Shown here: one piece after another, positions 17,485 through 26,239 of the stretch
Numbering within the stretch: position 1 is the stretch's first letter
Layout of the letters: the number at the start of each line of letters is the position of its first letter
From: Nodosilinea sp. WJT8-NPBG4
GTDB taxonomy: Bacteria > Cyanobacteriota > Cyanobacteriia > Phormidesmidales > Phormidesmidaceae
Assembly (NCBI GenBank): GCA_019359285.1
Contig: JAHHHQ010000075.1
Span: forward strand, 1 to 52,100
Direction of reading: 5' to 3'
Length of the DNA stretch: 52,100 bases
Program-made: the position numbers and the translations under genes
Notes under the pieces: model-generated
Seen by the model: only the letters and a program-made list of their open reading frames with translations
Told to the model about the DNA's origin: nothing
Database searches by the model: none

Positions 17485-18612
17485 CTAGCTGTCATTGCCG
17501 GGGGCAGCCCGCAGGGTGAAGTAGAAAGTGCTGCCCAACCCAGGCTGCGACTCGGCCCAGATCTGGCCGCCGTGGCGCTCGACAATCTTTTGACAGGTAG
17601 CCAGGCCTATACCGCTGCCAGGATAGCTTTGGACATCGTGGAGGCGGTGAAAGGCCTCAAAAATTTGCCCCAGGTGCTCGGCCTCAATGCCAATGCCGTT
17701 GTCGTGAATGCTAAATTGCCAGGCCTGGGGCAGGGGTTCCACCGCCAGGGTGATCTGGGGCACCGTGTCAGGTCGAACAAATTTTAGGCCGTTGCTAATC
17801 AGGTTTTGAAACAGCTGCATGAGCTGCACTTCGTTACCCATCACGGTGGGCAAATCGCCATAGCACAGCTGCGCCTGGGACTCGGTCAGGGCCACCTTGA
17901 GGTTGAGAATTACCTGTTCGAGCAGGGCGTTGCCGTCAACCGGGGCAAAGGTGGGCTGGGCCTGCCCCGCCTGGGCGTAGGCCAGCCAGTCTTGAATCAT
18001 TTGCTGCATGCGATCGCTGGCATCCAGAATGCTTTTGAGGTAGGGCTGGGCTGGCGATTGCTGCACGGCGGGGCAGGTGAGGCCAATCAGTTTGGTGTAG
18101 CCCAAAATGCTTTGCAACGGCTGCTGTAAATCGTGGGACACCACCGACGCAAACTGTTCCAGCTCTCGGTTAGAGCGCACCAGCTCTTCGTTTTGAGCCA
18201 CCAGCTGGGCCTGGAGCCGCCGCAGCTCTAGCTGGTGGGCAATGCGCGCTAGCACCTCCGCCTCCTGAAACGGCTTGGTGATATAGTCGGCCCCGCCAGC
18301 GGCAAAGGCCTTGACCTTATCGATCGCGTCGTCGAGGGCGCTGATAAAAATCACCGGAATAGCTTGGGTTAAGGGATCAGCCTTAAGCCGCTGGCAGACT
18401 TCGTAGCCGCTCATCTCCGGCATTTTGATGTCGAGCAAAATCAGGTCAGGGGGGGCGGCCTGGGCAGCGGCGATCGCCCACTGACCGGTCAACGCCTTGC
18501 GCACCCCCAGCTGATGCCGTCCCAACATAGCTGAGAGCAGCCGCAAATTGTCGGGAGTATCGTCGACAATCAAGATGTCGCCCTTGACGACCGCATCGTT
18601 AGGGGAAGTCAT
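17485..18612 (-). CDS. response regulator-histidine kinase (REC-HisKA-HATPase)
   Basis: The product has an N-terminal receiver (about residues 12-130) with DILIVDDTPDNLRLL, phosphoacceptor Asp in LILLDIKMPEM and Lys in DYITKPFQ. A coiled coil follows, then HisKA with VVSHDLQQPLQSILGY, then HATPase_c with NLISNGLKF, DNGIGIEA and GSGIGLATCQK. It lacks a sensor domain, so input probably comes as phosphate on its own receiver, from another kinase. The frame is open to 18648, but the ATG at 18612 follows GGGAGG, giving 375 aa. Its receiver is nearly a paralogue of the one starting the 1414-aa kinase upstream. It is the middle gene of three same-strand kinase genes. Confidence 0.92.
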   Translation of the reverse strand: MTSPNDAVVKGDILIVDDTPDNLRLLSAMLGRHQLGVRKALTGQWAIAAAQAAPPDLILLDIKMPEMSGYEVCQRLKADPLTQAIPVIFISALDDAIDKVKAFAAGGADYITKPFQEAEVLARIAHQLELRRLQAQLVAQNEELVRSNRELEQFASVVSHDLQQPLQSILGYTKLIGLTCPAVQQSPAQPYLKSILDASDRMQQMIQDWLAYAQAGQAQPTFAPVDGNALLEQVILNLKVALTESQAQLCYGDLPTVMGNEVQLMQLFQNLISNGLKFVRPDTVPQITLAVEPLPQAWQFSIHDNGIGIEAEHLGQIFEAFHRLHDVQSYPGSGIGLATCQKIVERHGGQIWAESQPGLGSTFYFTLRAAPGNDS

Positions 18613-18752
18613 AGGGTACCTCCCGCCTCGATCTTGTACACCGTTCACCTCCGTTCTCTCCTCTGTTCTATCGCTCTGCCGATCGCCGTCTTAGCCTCAG
18701 CCTACCGATCCTCACCTTAGGGTGAATCCAGCTAGGGGAAGGCGACGTCTAC

Positions 18753-21700
18753 CTACACCGCAGCGTCTCCCTGACGGGTCGCATCGACCCTAGGGCGCAG
18801 ACAGTCAAGAATGCGATCAAACTCAAAGTTTCTGGCCCAGCCGGCCAAGGTTTGAGCCACGCTAATCGGAGCGTCGGGCATCTGATTGAACAGCTCAAGC
18901 AGACGATCGTCGGAACCAGCAATAGCCGCCTGGGCCAGACTTTGTTGCCACTCAGGGGACATAGTTTGTAGCCACAGCCCGAGTTCCACTGGCGCGGGTG
19001 GGGCCACGCCTACTCCAGCCTCCCTAGCATTGCTAGGGGAAGGGGGATCGTCAGCCTCAGCGGCGTAGCGGTAGCGCACCGGCAGATAGGCGGCGATCTT
19101 TTGCAGTATCGCCTGCATCTGAAAGGGCTTGCGCACAAAGTCGTCGCATCCAGCGGCTAAGATTTTAGCTCGCTCTTCTTCAAAGGGGCTGGCGGTGAGG
19201 GCAATAATCACCGGTTTAGGGTCAAGGTGCAGCGCTCGAATCTGGCCCGTGGCAGCGTAGCCGTCGAGCCCGGGCATGCGAATATCCATCCAGATCAGGT
19301 GAGGACACCAGCTGCGAGCCTGGTCGACGGCGGCATAGCCATCTTGGGCGGCCTGCACCTCAAACCCCGCGGCGGTGAGCAGGCGCACCAGCAGGTAGCG
19401 ATTGGCGGGGTGATCTTCAACCACGAGCAGCCGCCAGGGGGGGTGATTTTCGGCCAAACCGACAATTGGGGGTTCGTCGAGGGCCGGAAACATCGCCGAT
19501 CGCTCGATCTGTTGCACGGGCAGCACAAAGGTAAAAGTTGACCCCTGATTGACTTGGGTTTCAAGGGTGAGCTCGCCCCCCATCAGCTGCACAAACTGTT
19601 GGCTAATGGGCAAACCCAAGCCGCTGCCCTGGTGCGATGGCCCCAGACCGGCCTCTGACCAGCGCAGCCCTGCCGCACTTTGAATAAAGGGCTCAAACAG
19701 GCGGTTGATATCCTCAGGGTCAATGCCGGGGCCGGTGTCAACGACGGCAAACTCTAGGGCAATGTTGGCTGCGGGGTTAGTTACCACGGGCTGCTCTAGA
19801 ACTGGCTGACAGCGCACTCGCAGCATCACCCGACCGGTCTGGGTAAATTTGATGGCGTTGCCCAGCAGATTGATCAACACCTGACGCAGTTTGCCCTCGT
19901 CGGTGGCGATGTAGGTGGGTAAGGCCGGGTCGAAGTCGAAGCTCAGGCTGAGCCCTTTAGCCTCAGCCTGTAGGGTGAGCATGGCCTCTAGGCTAGACAG
20001 CAAGTACGACAGGTCAAAGGTGGTGACATGGAGCGAAATGCGCCCGGCCTCAATTTTTGACATCTCAAGCACATCATTGATCAGCGCCAGCAGGTGCTCG
20101 CCGCTGCGGCTAATAATTTCTAAGTAGTCTTGGGCCTGGGTCTCTAGATGGCAATCGCGGGTAATCAGCTGGGCAAAACCGATGATGGTGTTTAGGGGGG
20201 TGCGCAGCTCGTGGCTCATGTTGGCCAGAAAGATGCTCTTAGCCTGATTGGCGGCATCGGCGGTTTCGCGAGCCTGACGCAGGGCGTCTTCGGTCTGCTG
20301 GCGCTCTAGCTCCGCCGCCGCCCGAGCGGCAAAAATGCGCAAAATTAGCTCGCGGGTGTGGTCGTCGACCATGGGTTTGTCGTCGACCACCGCCAGATGG
20401 CCAATCACCTGGGAGGCCGCGTCCACGAGGGGAATGCCCAGGAAGCTGATCGCCCCCATCGACCTCAGCTCAGCATCGTCGGGGTAGAGCACTTGCACCC
20501 GCTGGGGTACATAGATCACTTCGCCCGCCACCAGCCGCTCATAGGGGGTGCCCGCCAGGTCATACTCCAGGCGATCGCCCAGTTGACCATGTTGCCAAAA
20601 GGCCAGGGTACGGACTCGGCCTGGGTCTGCCGGCAGCCGTTGAGTGACGAGGACATGGCGCACCTGCAAAATATCGGCCAGATAGCGCACCAGCGATTCA
20701 AAGAAATCGCTGCCCGTTTTAGCGGCAGTGCCCTCCACAATCAGCCGCAGCGACTCCTCCTGGCGCTTCACCTGGGTCAGATCTTCGGCCACCCCCACCA
20801 GGCGGTATACCTCCCCCTGCTCGTTGCGAATGGGAAAGGCCCGCACCCGCACCCAGGCGGGCTGCCCCAAGGGGCGAGTGATGCGAAATTCTTCGTCGTA
20901 GCTGAAGTGGGCCAACGCCTTGGGATCGGGGCGGCGGGGCAGGCCCCGGATTACCCGATCGCGATCGTCGGGATGCACTGCCTCGAGCCAGGCCCGTGCG
21001 TTGTGATAAAGCTCTTCCCGCTGGCGACCCCAAATGCTCTCGTAGGCGGGCGAAACATAGCTGAACTGGCGCTGTTGGGGCTCGTAGATCCAAAAGACGC
21101 TATCGATGTATTCCGCCAGCTGGCGAAATTTTTCTTCGCTCTGGCGCAGGGCGGCCTCGGCCCGCTTGCGTTCGGCTTCAAGCCGCATCCGTTCGCTGAT
21201 GTCGCCGGTCGAGCCCACTAGCCGAATCGGCCGACCCTGCTCATCCCACAGAGCCTGACCCCGTGAGATCACCCACTTGTAACCCTGGTCGCGGCAGCGC
21301 AGCCGATACTCCACTTCATAGGTCGGCAGGCGACGCTGAATCAGGTAGGCATGGTGCACCGCCATGACGCGATCGTAATCGTCGGGGTGAATGCGTGACT
21401 CCCAGCGCAGGTCGTCGTCGCTCAGCCGTTCGTTGGTAGCCAGGTCGCTGTAGCCCAGCAGTGCCCGATAACGCTCGGAGAAAAACGCCGTCTGAGTGCG
21501 AAAGTCGAGGTCATAGATGCCTGCATTGCTGCCCTGAATGGCTAGCTGCCAGCGCTCTTCACTCTGCTGTAGTTTGACCCTGGCCCGCTGTCGCTGCTGC
21601 TCTAGTCGCTCGGTGCTGATCACCTTGCCAATGCTCTGGGCCATCAGCTCAATGATTTCGGTCTCGTGCTGATTGAACCCATGGGGGCGCGGGGTGGTGT

Positions 21701-22997
21701 CAAAAAAGCACAGGTTGCCATAGACCTCGCCCTCCACCCAGATCGGGGTGCCCAGGTATGACTCTAGCCGCAGCGCCTGATACAGCGGATATTGGCGCAG
21801 CTCTGACTGGGCACCAATGTGGGTAAAGCCCACGGTGCCCTGTTGCTGAATAGCGAGGCCGCAGAAGGTGTCATCGACGGGGCAGCGCAGGTTGGGCTTT
21901 AGCCCAGGCAGGGTAGCCTCCATAGCAATCGCCACATAGTCACTGCCGTCGATCTGGCCCACCAGACCACCGGCAAACCCCAGCACTTGGCGGCCGGTGT
22001 CGAGGTAGTCGTGGAGCAGGGCATCGAAGCTGTCAAACTGGGTCAGGCTGAGGCGGTGCAGCTGCTTCAGGCTCTGGCTAAAGTGGTTGAGCGCCTGGGA
22101 GTTTTGCAGCAAAATCTGCTCGGCCTGCTTGCGGGCGGTAATGTCGCGGTACTGCCAAAGGTGGCCCTCCAGGCCGCGATCGCCCATCAGGGGCACATAA
22201 TCTCGCTCGAGGGTGCGACCGTCGGCCAGGGCAATCTCTTCGGCAACCACCGGCTGCTGGGTCTGCCTCAAGGTTGCTATGCGCCGAGTGAAGGCGACGG
22301 CATCGATCCATAGGCCGGCACTATCCTGGGCAAAGGCTTGGCCATCGGCCCCAATCAAAGCGGCTGGGGGCAGATCTAGGCGAAACAGGTCGCAACAAGG
22401 CTGGTTGACCATGACCACTTGACCGGTTGGGGTCTCCAATATCACCCCCACCTGGAGGTGCTCAATCAACGTAGACAGCTTGGCCGTCGCTTGGTGAAGG
22501 CTGGTCTCAGCCTGACTGCGATCGCAGATTTCCTGCTGAAGCTGCCGGTTCTGGACCGTCATGCAATGCTGTAAGCGCCGAATCGTCAGCTGGTTGGCTA
22601 CCCGGGCCAGCAGTTCTTCGACCTGAAAGGGTTTAGTGAGATAGTCAGCAGCCCCCACCTTAAAGGCCTTAACCTTGTCGAGCGCCTCATCCAGGGCGCT
22701 GAGAAAAATCACCGGGATGGCCTGGGTGCTGGGGTCGGCCTTCAGCCGCTGACACACTGCGTAGCCATCCATCTCGGGCATGCGAATATCCAGCAGAATC
22801 AGGGCGGGCTGGGTAGTCTTCACAGCCAGCAGCGCCATGGCCCCGCTACGAGCGCACCGCACCCCATAGCCCTGGCCCTTGAGGGTCTTGGAGAGAAACC
22901 TGAGGTTTTCTAACGAGTCATCTACGATCAGCAGAGTTTCGCTAGCCACAACTCGATCGGCGTAGCGTATTGCAGGGTCGGGGCAGGGAAGCGGCAT
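18753..22997 (-). CDS. hybrid histidine kinase (REC-PAS-GAF-PAS-PAS-GAF-HisKA-HATPase-REC)
   Basis: This 1414-aa product has a receiver (20-140, Asp70 in LLDIRMPEM), PAS (170-290), GAF (about 318-465), two PAS units (480-605 and 622-745), a second GAF (755-895), HisKA with MSHELRTPLNT (His929), HATPase_c (1030-1160) with DTGPGI and GSGLGLPIS, and a C-terminal receiver (1188-1305, Asp1238 in WMDIRMPGLDG). It closes with a helical tail like that of the 1711-aa kinase. The GAF domains show no bilin-binding Cys in a CH motif that I can identify, so a phytochrome role is not supported. It is the first gene of the minus-strand kinase trio. The ATG at 22997 has no clear ribosome binding site, so an internal GTG near residue 17 is possible. 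Confidence 0.92.
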   Translation of the reverse strand: MPLPCPDPAIRYADRVVASETLLIVDDSLENLRFLSKTLKGQGYGVRCARSGAMALLAVKTTQPALILLDIRMPEMDGYAVCQRLKADPSTQAIPVIFLSALDEALDKVKAFKVGAADYLTKPFQVEELLARVANQLTIRRLQHCMTVQNRQLQQEICDRSQAETSLHQATAKLSTLIEHLQVGVILETPTGQVVMVNQPCCDLFRLDLPPAALIGADGQAFAQDSAGLWIDAVAFTRRIATLRQTQQPVVAEEIALADGRTLERDYVPLMGDRGLEGHLWQYRDITARKQAEQILLQNSQALNHFSQSLKQLHRLSLTQFDSFDALLHDYLDTGRQVLGFAGGLVGQIDGSDYVAIAMEATLPGLKPNLRCPVDDTFCGLAIQQQGTVGFTHIGAQSELRQYPLYQALRLESYLGTPIWVEGEVYGNLCFFDTTPRPHGFNQHETEIIELMAQSIGKVISTERLEQQRQRARVKLQQSEERWQLAIQGSNAGIYDLDFRTQTAFFSERYRALLGYSDLATNERLSDDDLRWESRIHPDDYDRVMAVHHAYLIQRRLPTYEVEYRLRCRDQGYKWVISRGQALWDEQGRPIRLVGSTGDISERMRLEAERKRAEAALRQSEEKFRQLAEYIDSVFWIYEPQQRQFSYVSPAYESIWGRQREELYHNARAWLEAVHPDDRDRVIRGLPRRPDPKALAHFSYDEEFRITRPLGQPAWVRVRAFPIRNEQGEVYRLVGVAEDLTQVKRQEESLRLIVEGTAAKTGSDFFESLVRYLADILQVRHVLVTQRLPADPGRVRTLAFWQHGQLGDRLEYDLAGTPYERLVAGEVIYVPQRVQVLYPDDAELRSMGAISFLGIPLVDAASQVIGHLAVVDDKPMVDDHTRELILRIFAARAAAELERQQTEDALRQARETADAANQAKSIFLANMSHELRTPLNTIIGFAQLITRDCHLETQAQDYLEIISRSGEHLLALINDVLEMSKIEAGRISLHVTTFDLSYLLSSLEAMLTLQAEAKGLSLSFDFDPALPTYIATDEGKLRQVLINLLGNAIKFTQTGRVMLRVRCQPVLEQPVVTNPAANIALEFAVVDTGPGIDPEDINRLFEPFIQSAAGLRWSEAGLGPSHQGSGLGLPISQQFVQLMGGELTLETQVNQGSTFTFVLPVQQIERSAMFPALDEPPIVGLAENHPPWRLLVVEDHPANRYLLVRLLTAAGFEVQAAQDGYAAVDQARSWCPHLIWMDIRMPGLDGYAATGQIRALHLDPKPVIIALTASPFEEERAKILAAGCDDFVRKPFQMQAILQKIAAYLPVRYRYAAEADDPPSPSNAREAGVGVAPPAPVELGLWLQTMSPEWQQSLAQAAIAGSDDRLLELFNQMPDAPISVAQTLAGWARNFEFDRILDCLRPRVDATRQGDAAV

Positions 22998-23416
22998 GAC
23001 TCGAGGCGTTAGAGCAAGACCAATGTAGCCAAGATTCCCGATCTAGAGGGGTTTCGCCCAAAATCAGGCGAACCGCTAGGGGCGGCAACGGGGAATTTGG
23101 TTTAGGGCCTCAAGCATTTCCCAGGCCAGCTACGCCACTACCGTAGCTAACCCATAGCTATCAGGGAGGGGGGGTAGACCCTCTCCCCAACAACTTGTCT
23201 TGCCCCAGGTCGGGCTGTAGACAATTGAACGGAACTCCTGCTCCCTTGATGTGACGCTGTCTTGGGAACATATTCATGATGGGCGGCAACTGTGACAACA
23301 GAGTGAACAGCGGCAGCAGCAATCCGATCAAGCTGGGGCGGTGCTGCTGTCGCGGAAATTCTGCGATCGCTGCGGGCATTCTAAGCTATGCACCCCCTGC
23401 GACGGCTGAGGCCACC
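22998..23416. promoter_or_regulatory. divergent intergenic region between kinase trio and response regulator
   Basis: These 419 bases separate the oppositely transcribed 1414-aa kinase and five-domain regulator genes and must hold both promoters. An open frame runs from 23276 into the regulator, but its first 47 codons are Cys/Gly/Ser-rich and look noncoding. I found no convincing promoter hexamers, operator palindromes or RNA elements. There is a G-rich stretch at about 23165-23185. Confidence 0.4.
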
Positions 23417-25354
23417 ATGAAAATTCTTCTGGTCGACGACGACGAGGTCTTAATCGACCGGCTGACCAGCGATCTAGTCGCCCAACATTATGTTGTCGAC
23501 ACCACCACCAACGGGCTCTTGGGCTGGGAGTATGCCCGATCTGCCCCCTACGATCTGATTGTTTTAGACATTGATCTACCGGGTTTAGACGGGCTGTCGC
23601 TGTGTCGTCGGCTGCGCCAGACGGGCTATGCTGGGCCAATTTTGCTGCTGACGGGGCGCGGCAGCAACAGTGACAAGGTCGAAGGGCTCAATGCCGGTGC
23701 CGACGACTACCTGATTAAACCCTATACCCTGACCGAGCTAACCGCCCGCCTGCGCGCGCTGCTGCGCCGCCCAACGGTGATGAGTAGCCCCACGCTGCAC
23801 TGGGGCCAGCTTCGGTGCGACCCCAACGCGAACCTGGTGACGGTGGCAGACCAGACGGTGGTGCTTTCCCCTAAAGAGTATGGGTTGCTGGAGCTGCTGC
23901 TGCGCCATCCCGATCGCATTTTTAGCAACACAGTGCTGTTAGAACGGCTGTGGAGCGCTGACGACTCCCCTGGAGAAGAAACCATTCGCACCCACATTAA
24001 GCGGCTGCGGCGCAAGCTCAAGCAGGCCGGAGCCGACGATATGGTCGAGAATGTCTACGGCATGGGCTATCGCCTTAGGCCCGCTCCACCGGCCGCTGAG
24101 CCAGAGTTGACCCAGCCCGATCCCTCCCTGGAGCAGGCGAAAGCAGAGGCCGCTCGAGCAGCGGCGATCGCCGCCTTTGACCAGTTTCGGCCCATCCTGG
24201 GCGATCGCATGGCCGCCCTGCGCCGGGCCGCTGCCGCCTTGCGCCAGCCTCCCCTGTCCGATGAGGTGCAGTCAATGGCCCAGGGGGCCGCCCACAAGCT
24301 AGCCGGCTCCCTAGGTCTGTTTGGCCTAACCGAGGGCTCACACCTAGCCCGTCGCCTGGAAGACTGGCTCGTACAGAACGATGCAGCCCAGAGGGCTGAG
24401 TTTATCGCCCTAGTCGCTCAACTCGACGCTCAGCTGGCCGCCGGCCCCAGGGAGATCTCGGCACCCCCTGGCGGGTCACGTATCGTCCCCCTGGCCGTAA
24501 CGCCTCGCTCCACTGACACCCGGCATCGGGTGCTGGCCATTGACGACGACCCACTGATTTTGGCGCAGCTCCAGCGCCTGCTGCCCCCCTGGGGCCTCGA
24601 TGTAGTCACTCTCAGCGACCCCCGCCAGACCTGGACCGCCCTGGAGGCCAGCCCTCCTGACCTGGTGCTGCTCGATTTAGATATGCCCCATGTCAGGGGT
24701 GTGGAACTCTGTCGGCAGCTGCGCCAGCAGGAACGCTGGCAGACTCTGCCAATTTTGTTTCTCACCGCCTGCCGCGAGGCCACTGCCGTCTACGAACTCT
24801 ACCAGGCGGGGGCCGACGACTATCTTCCCAAGCCCATTCTGGAGCCAGAGCTGGTCAATCGCCTGTTTCAGCGGCTAGAGCGGGGCCGCCTGCTGCAAAC
24901 CTTAGCAGGTACCGACCCGCTCACTGGCCTGGCCAACCGCCGTAAGGGCACTATTGAGCTTGACCTGCTGCTGCACCTGGCCCACCGCTACCCGCAGCCT
25001 CTCAGCTTGGTGTTGCTGCACCTGAGCCCTGATCTGGCCCTCACCGACTCAGCCAAGGATCTAATGGTGGGTTTGGTGGCGGTGCTGCCAACCCTCACGC
25101 GCCGGGGCGATGCGATCGCCCGCTGGGGACCTCAAGAAATTTTGATCGGAGCGCTGGCCCCCGACTGGTCCTCCCCCCAAGATGCGCTGGGGCCACCCCT
25201 GGCCCAGCTCTTAGCCGACCGGCTACGCTCAAGCCCGGGCAATCTGGGCCCGCCCCTGGGCTTACACTTAGGCGCAGCCACTTTTCCCACCGATGGCCAG
25301 ACCCTAGACCGCCTGTACCAACAGGCAACTCACCGTCTGGCTTCCCTTGGGTAG
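23417..25354 (+). CDS. multidomain response regulator REC-wHTH-HPt-REC-degenerate GGDEF
   Basis: This 645-aa regulator begins at the ATG at 23417 (MKILLVDDDEV), just after GAGG. The domains are as follows. An OmpR-type receiver (1-120) has Asp51 and Lys101. A winged helix (about 128-222) has LSPKEYGLLELLLRHP and TIRTHIKRLRRKL, so it should bind DNA. An HPt domain (about 250-340) has AAHKLAGSLGLFG and His293. A second receiver (372-490) has Asp420 and LPKPI. A GGDEF-like fold (498-645) opens with TDPLTGLANRR but reads RWGPQE where GGDEF is expected, so cyclase activity is unlikely. The protein could both receive and pass phosphate and couple that to transcription. It opens the plus-strand signalling run opposite the kinase trio. 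Confidence 0.9.
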   Translation: MKILLVDDDEVLIDRLTSDLVAQHYVVDTTTNGLLGWEYARSAPYDLIVLDIDLPGLDGLSLCRRLRQTGYAGPILLLTGRGSNSDKVEGLNAGADDYLIKPYTLTELTARLRALLRRPTVMSSPTLHWGQLRCDPNANLVTVADQTVVLSPKEYGLLELLLRHPDRIFSNTVLLERLWSADDSPGEETIRTHIKRLRRKLKQAGADDMVENVYGMGYRLRPAPPAAEPELTQPDPSLEQAKAEAARAAAIAAFDQFRPILGDRMAALRRAAAALRQPPLSDEVQSMAQGAAHKLAGSLGLFGLTEGSHLARRLEDWLVQNDAAQRAEFIALVAQLDAQLAAGPREISAPPGGSRIVPLAVTPRSTDTRHRVLAIDDDPLILAQLQRLLPPWGLDVVTLSDPRQTWTALEASPPDLVLLDLDMPHVRGVELCRQLRQQERWQTLPILFLTACREATAVYELYQAGADDYLPKPILEPELVNRLFQRLERGRLLQTLAGTDPLTGLANRRKGTIELDLLLHLAHRYPQPLSLVLLHLSPDLALTDSAKDLMVGLVAVLPTLTRRGDAIARWGPQEILIGALAPDWSSPQDALGPPLAQLLADRLRSSPGNLGPPLGLHLGAATFPTDGQTLDRLYQQATHRLASLG

Positions 25355-25444
25355 ACTGACTGAAGACTGGCTCTGGGTGAGTTAGCCCTGTAGTTATCTA
25401 GTTATGGCGCTCCGTATTTTTTAACCAGCACCGGCATTTGTATC

Positions 25445-25822
25445 ATGGTCACCAAACGCATTTTGATTATTGATGACGAAGCCGACGTGCGCGAGATCGC
25501 CAAGGTTAGCCTAGAAATCACCAAAAATTGGGAGGTCACGACCGCCGCTTCCGGAGATGAGGGCGCGGCCTTGGCAGCCACCTACCGTCCCGACGCTATC
25601 TTGCTCGATGTGGTCATGCCTAAGGTTGATGGTCTCGCCACCCTGCTCAAGCTCGGTGAAAATATTGAGACTCAGCACATTCCAGTCATTTTACTGACGG
25701 CAACCCTGCGGCTGGCCACTCAGCAGTCCTTTGTGGCGGCGGGGGCGCGGGCCGTGCTGATCAAACCCTTTGATCCCGGTCTGCTGGGCGGACAAATCGA
25801 GTCCGTTTTGGGATGGCAGTAG
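25445..25822 (+). CDS. single-domain response regulator (CheY-like)
   Basis: The product is a free-standing receiver of 125 aa with no output domain. The acidic pair is in LIIDDEADV, the phosphoacceptor Asp in ILLDVVMPKVDG, the switch Thr in LLTAT and the conserved Lys in VLIKPFD. It may act as a phosphate shuttle or sink between the large hybrid kinases and the HPt or HisKA partners encoded here, or bind a target protein when phosphorylated. It starts 90 bases after the five-domain regulator on the same strand. The start at 25445 is an ATG directly before VTKRILIIDD. Confidence 0.92.
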   Translation: MVTKRILIIDDEADVREIAKVSLEITKNWEVTTAASGDEGAALAATYRPDAILLDVVMPKVDGLATLLKLGENIETQHIPVILLTATLRLATQQSFVAAGARAVLIKPFDPGLLGGQIESVLGWQ

Positions 25823-25908
25823 GGCCACTGTGGGAAGATTTAAGGTGTTCACATAGCTGTCACTTTTGTTTTCTATTCTGAAGAAGACGTCTTGCCAGCA
25901 GCCCCGCT

Positions 25909-26151
25909 ATGCTCCCCCTGATAGTGGTCGAGGAGTTTGTCTCGCCCTTTAAATTTTGGAATCAGGGCATCCACGACGGCATGCTCTACCGGAATGACTT
26001 TTACATTAGCTTGCAGCAGTTTCCCTTAGCTGACCGGCTCCAGGCCTACCGCCAAGCTACCCATGAAAGCAATAAAGGGTTTAAGGTGTGCATCACTGTG
26101 TCAAAGACCCACTACACCATCTGGGTCGAGATGCGATCGCAGATCGCCTAG
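25909..26151 (+). CDS. small hypothetical protein, 80 aa
   Basis: The family is not recognised. The ORF fits neatly between the lone receiver gene (86 bases before) and the HisKA-EAL gene (88 bases after) on the same strand, which supports it being real, but there is no clear ribosome binding site before the ATG at 25909. The product is soluble, rich in aromatic residues (FKFWNQGIHDGMLYRNDFY) and ends VSKTHYTIWVEMRSQIA, consistent with a small alpha-beta fold. It could be a partner of the neighbouring signalling proteins; that is guesswork based on position. Confidence 0.45.
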   Translation: MLPLIVVEEFVSPFKFWNQGIHDGMLYRNDFYISLQQFPLADRLQAYRQATHESNKGFKVCITVSKTHYTIWVEMRSQIA

Positions 26152-26239
26152 CCGCCTGCCCCCGGCCCTGCTTGCTCCACCTATTTCTCGCCCCCAATGT
26201 CTCAACTCACTACCGTTTCTATAGTCTTAAGCATCTTCC

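Noticed and set aside
20358..21221. 287-codon plus-strand frame inside the 1414-aa kinase gene
   Set aside because: Antisense shadow of a GC-rich gene with clear PAS and GAF coding on the other strand; no motifs.
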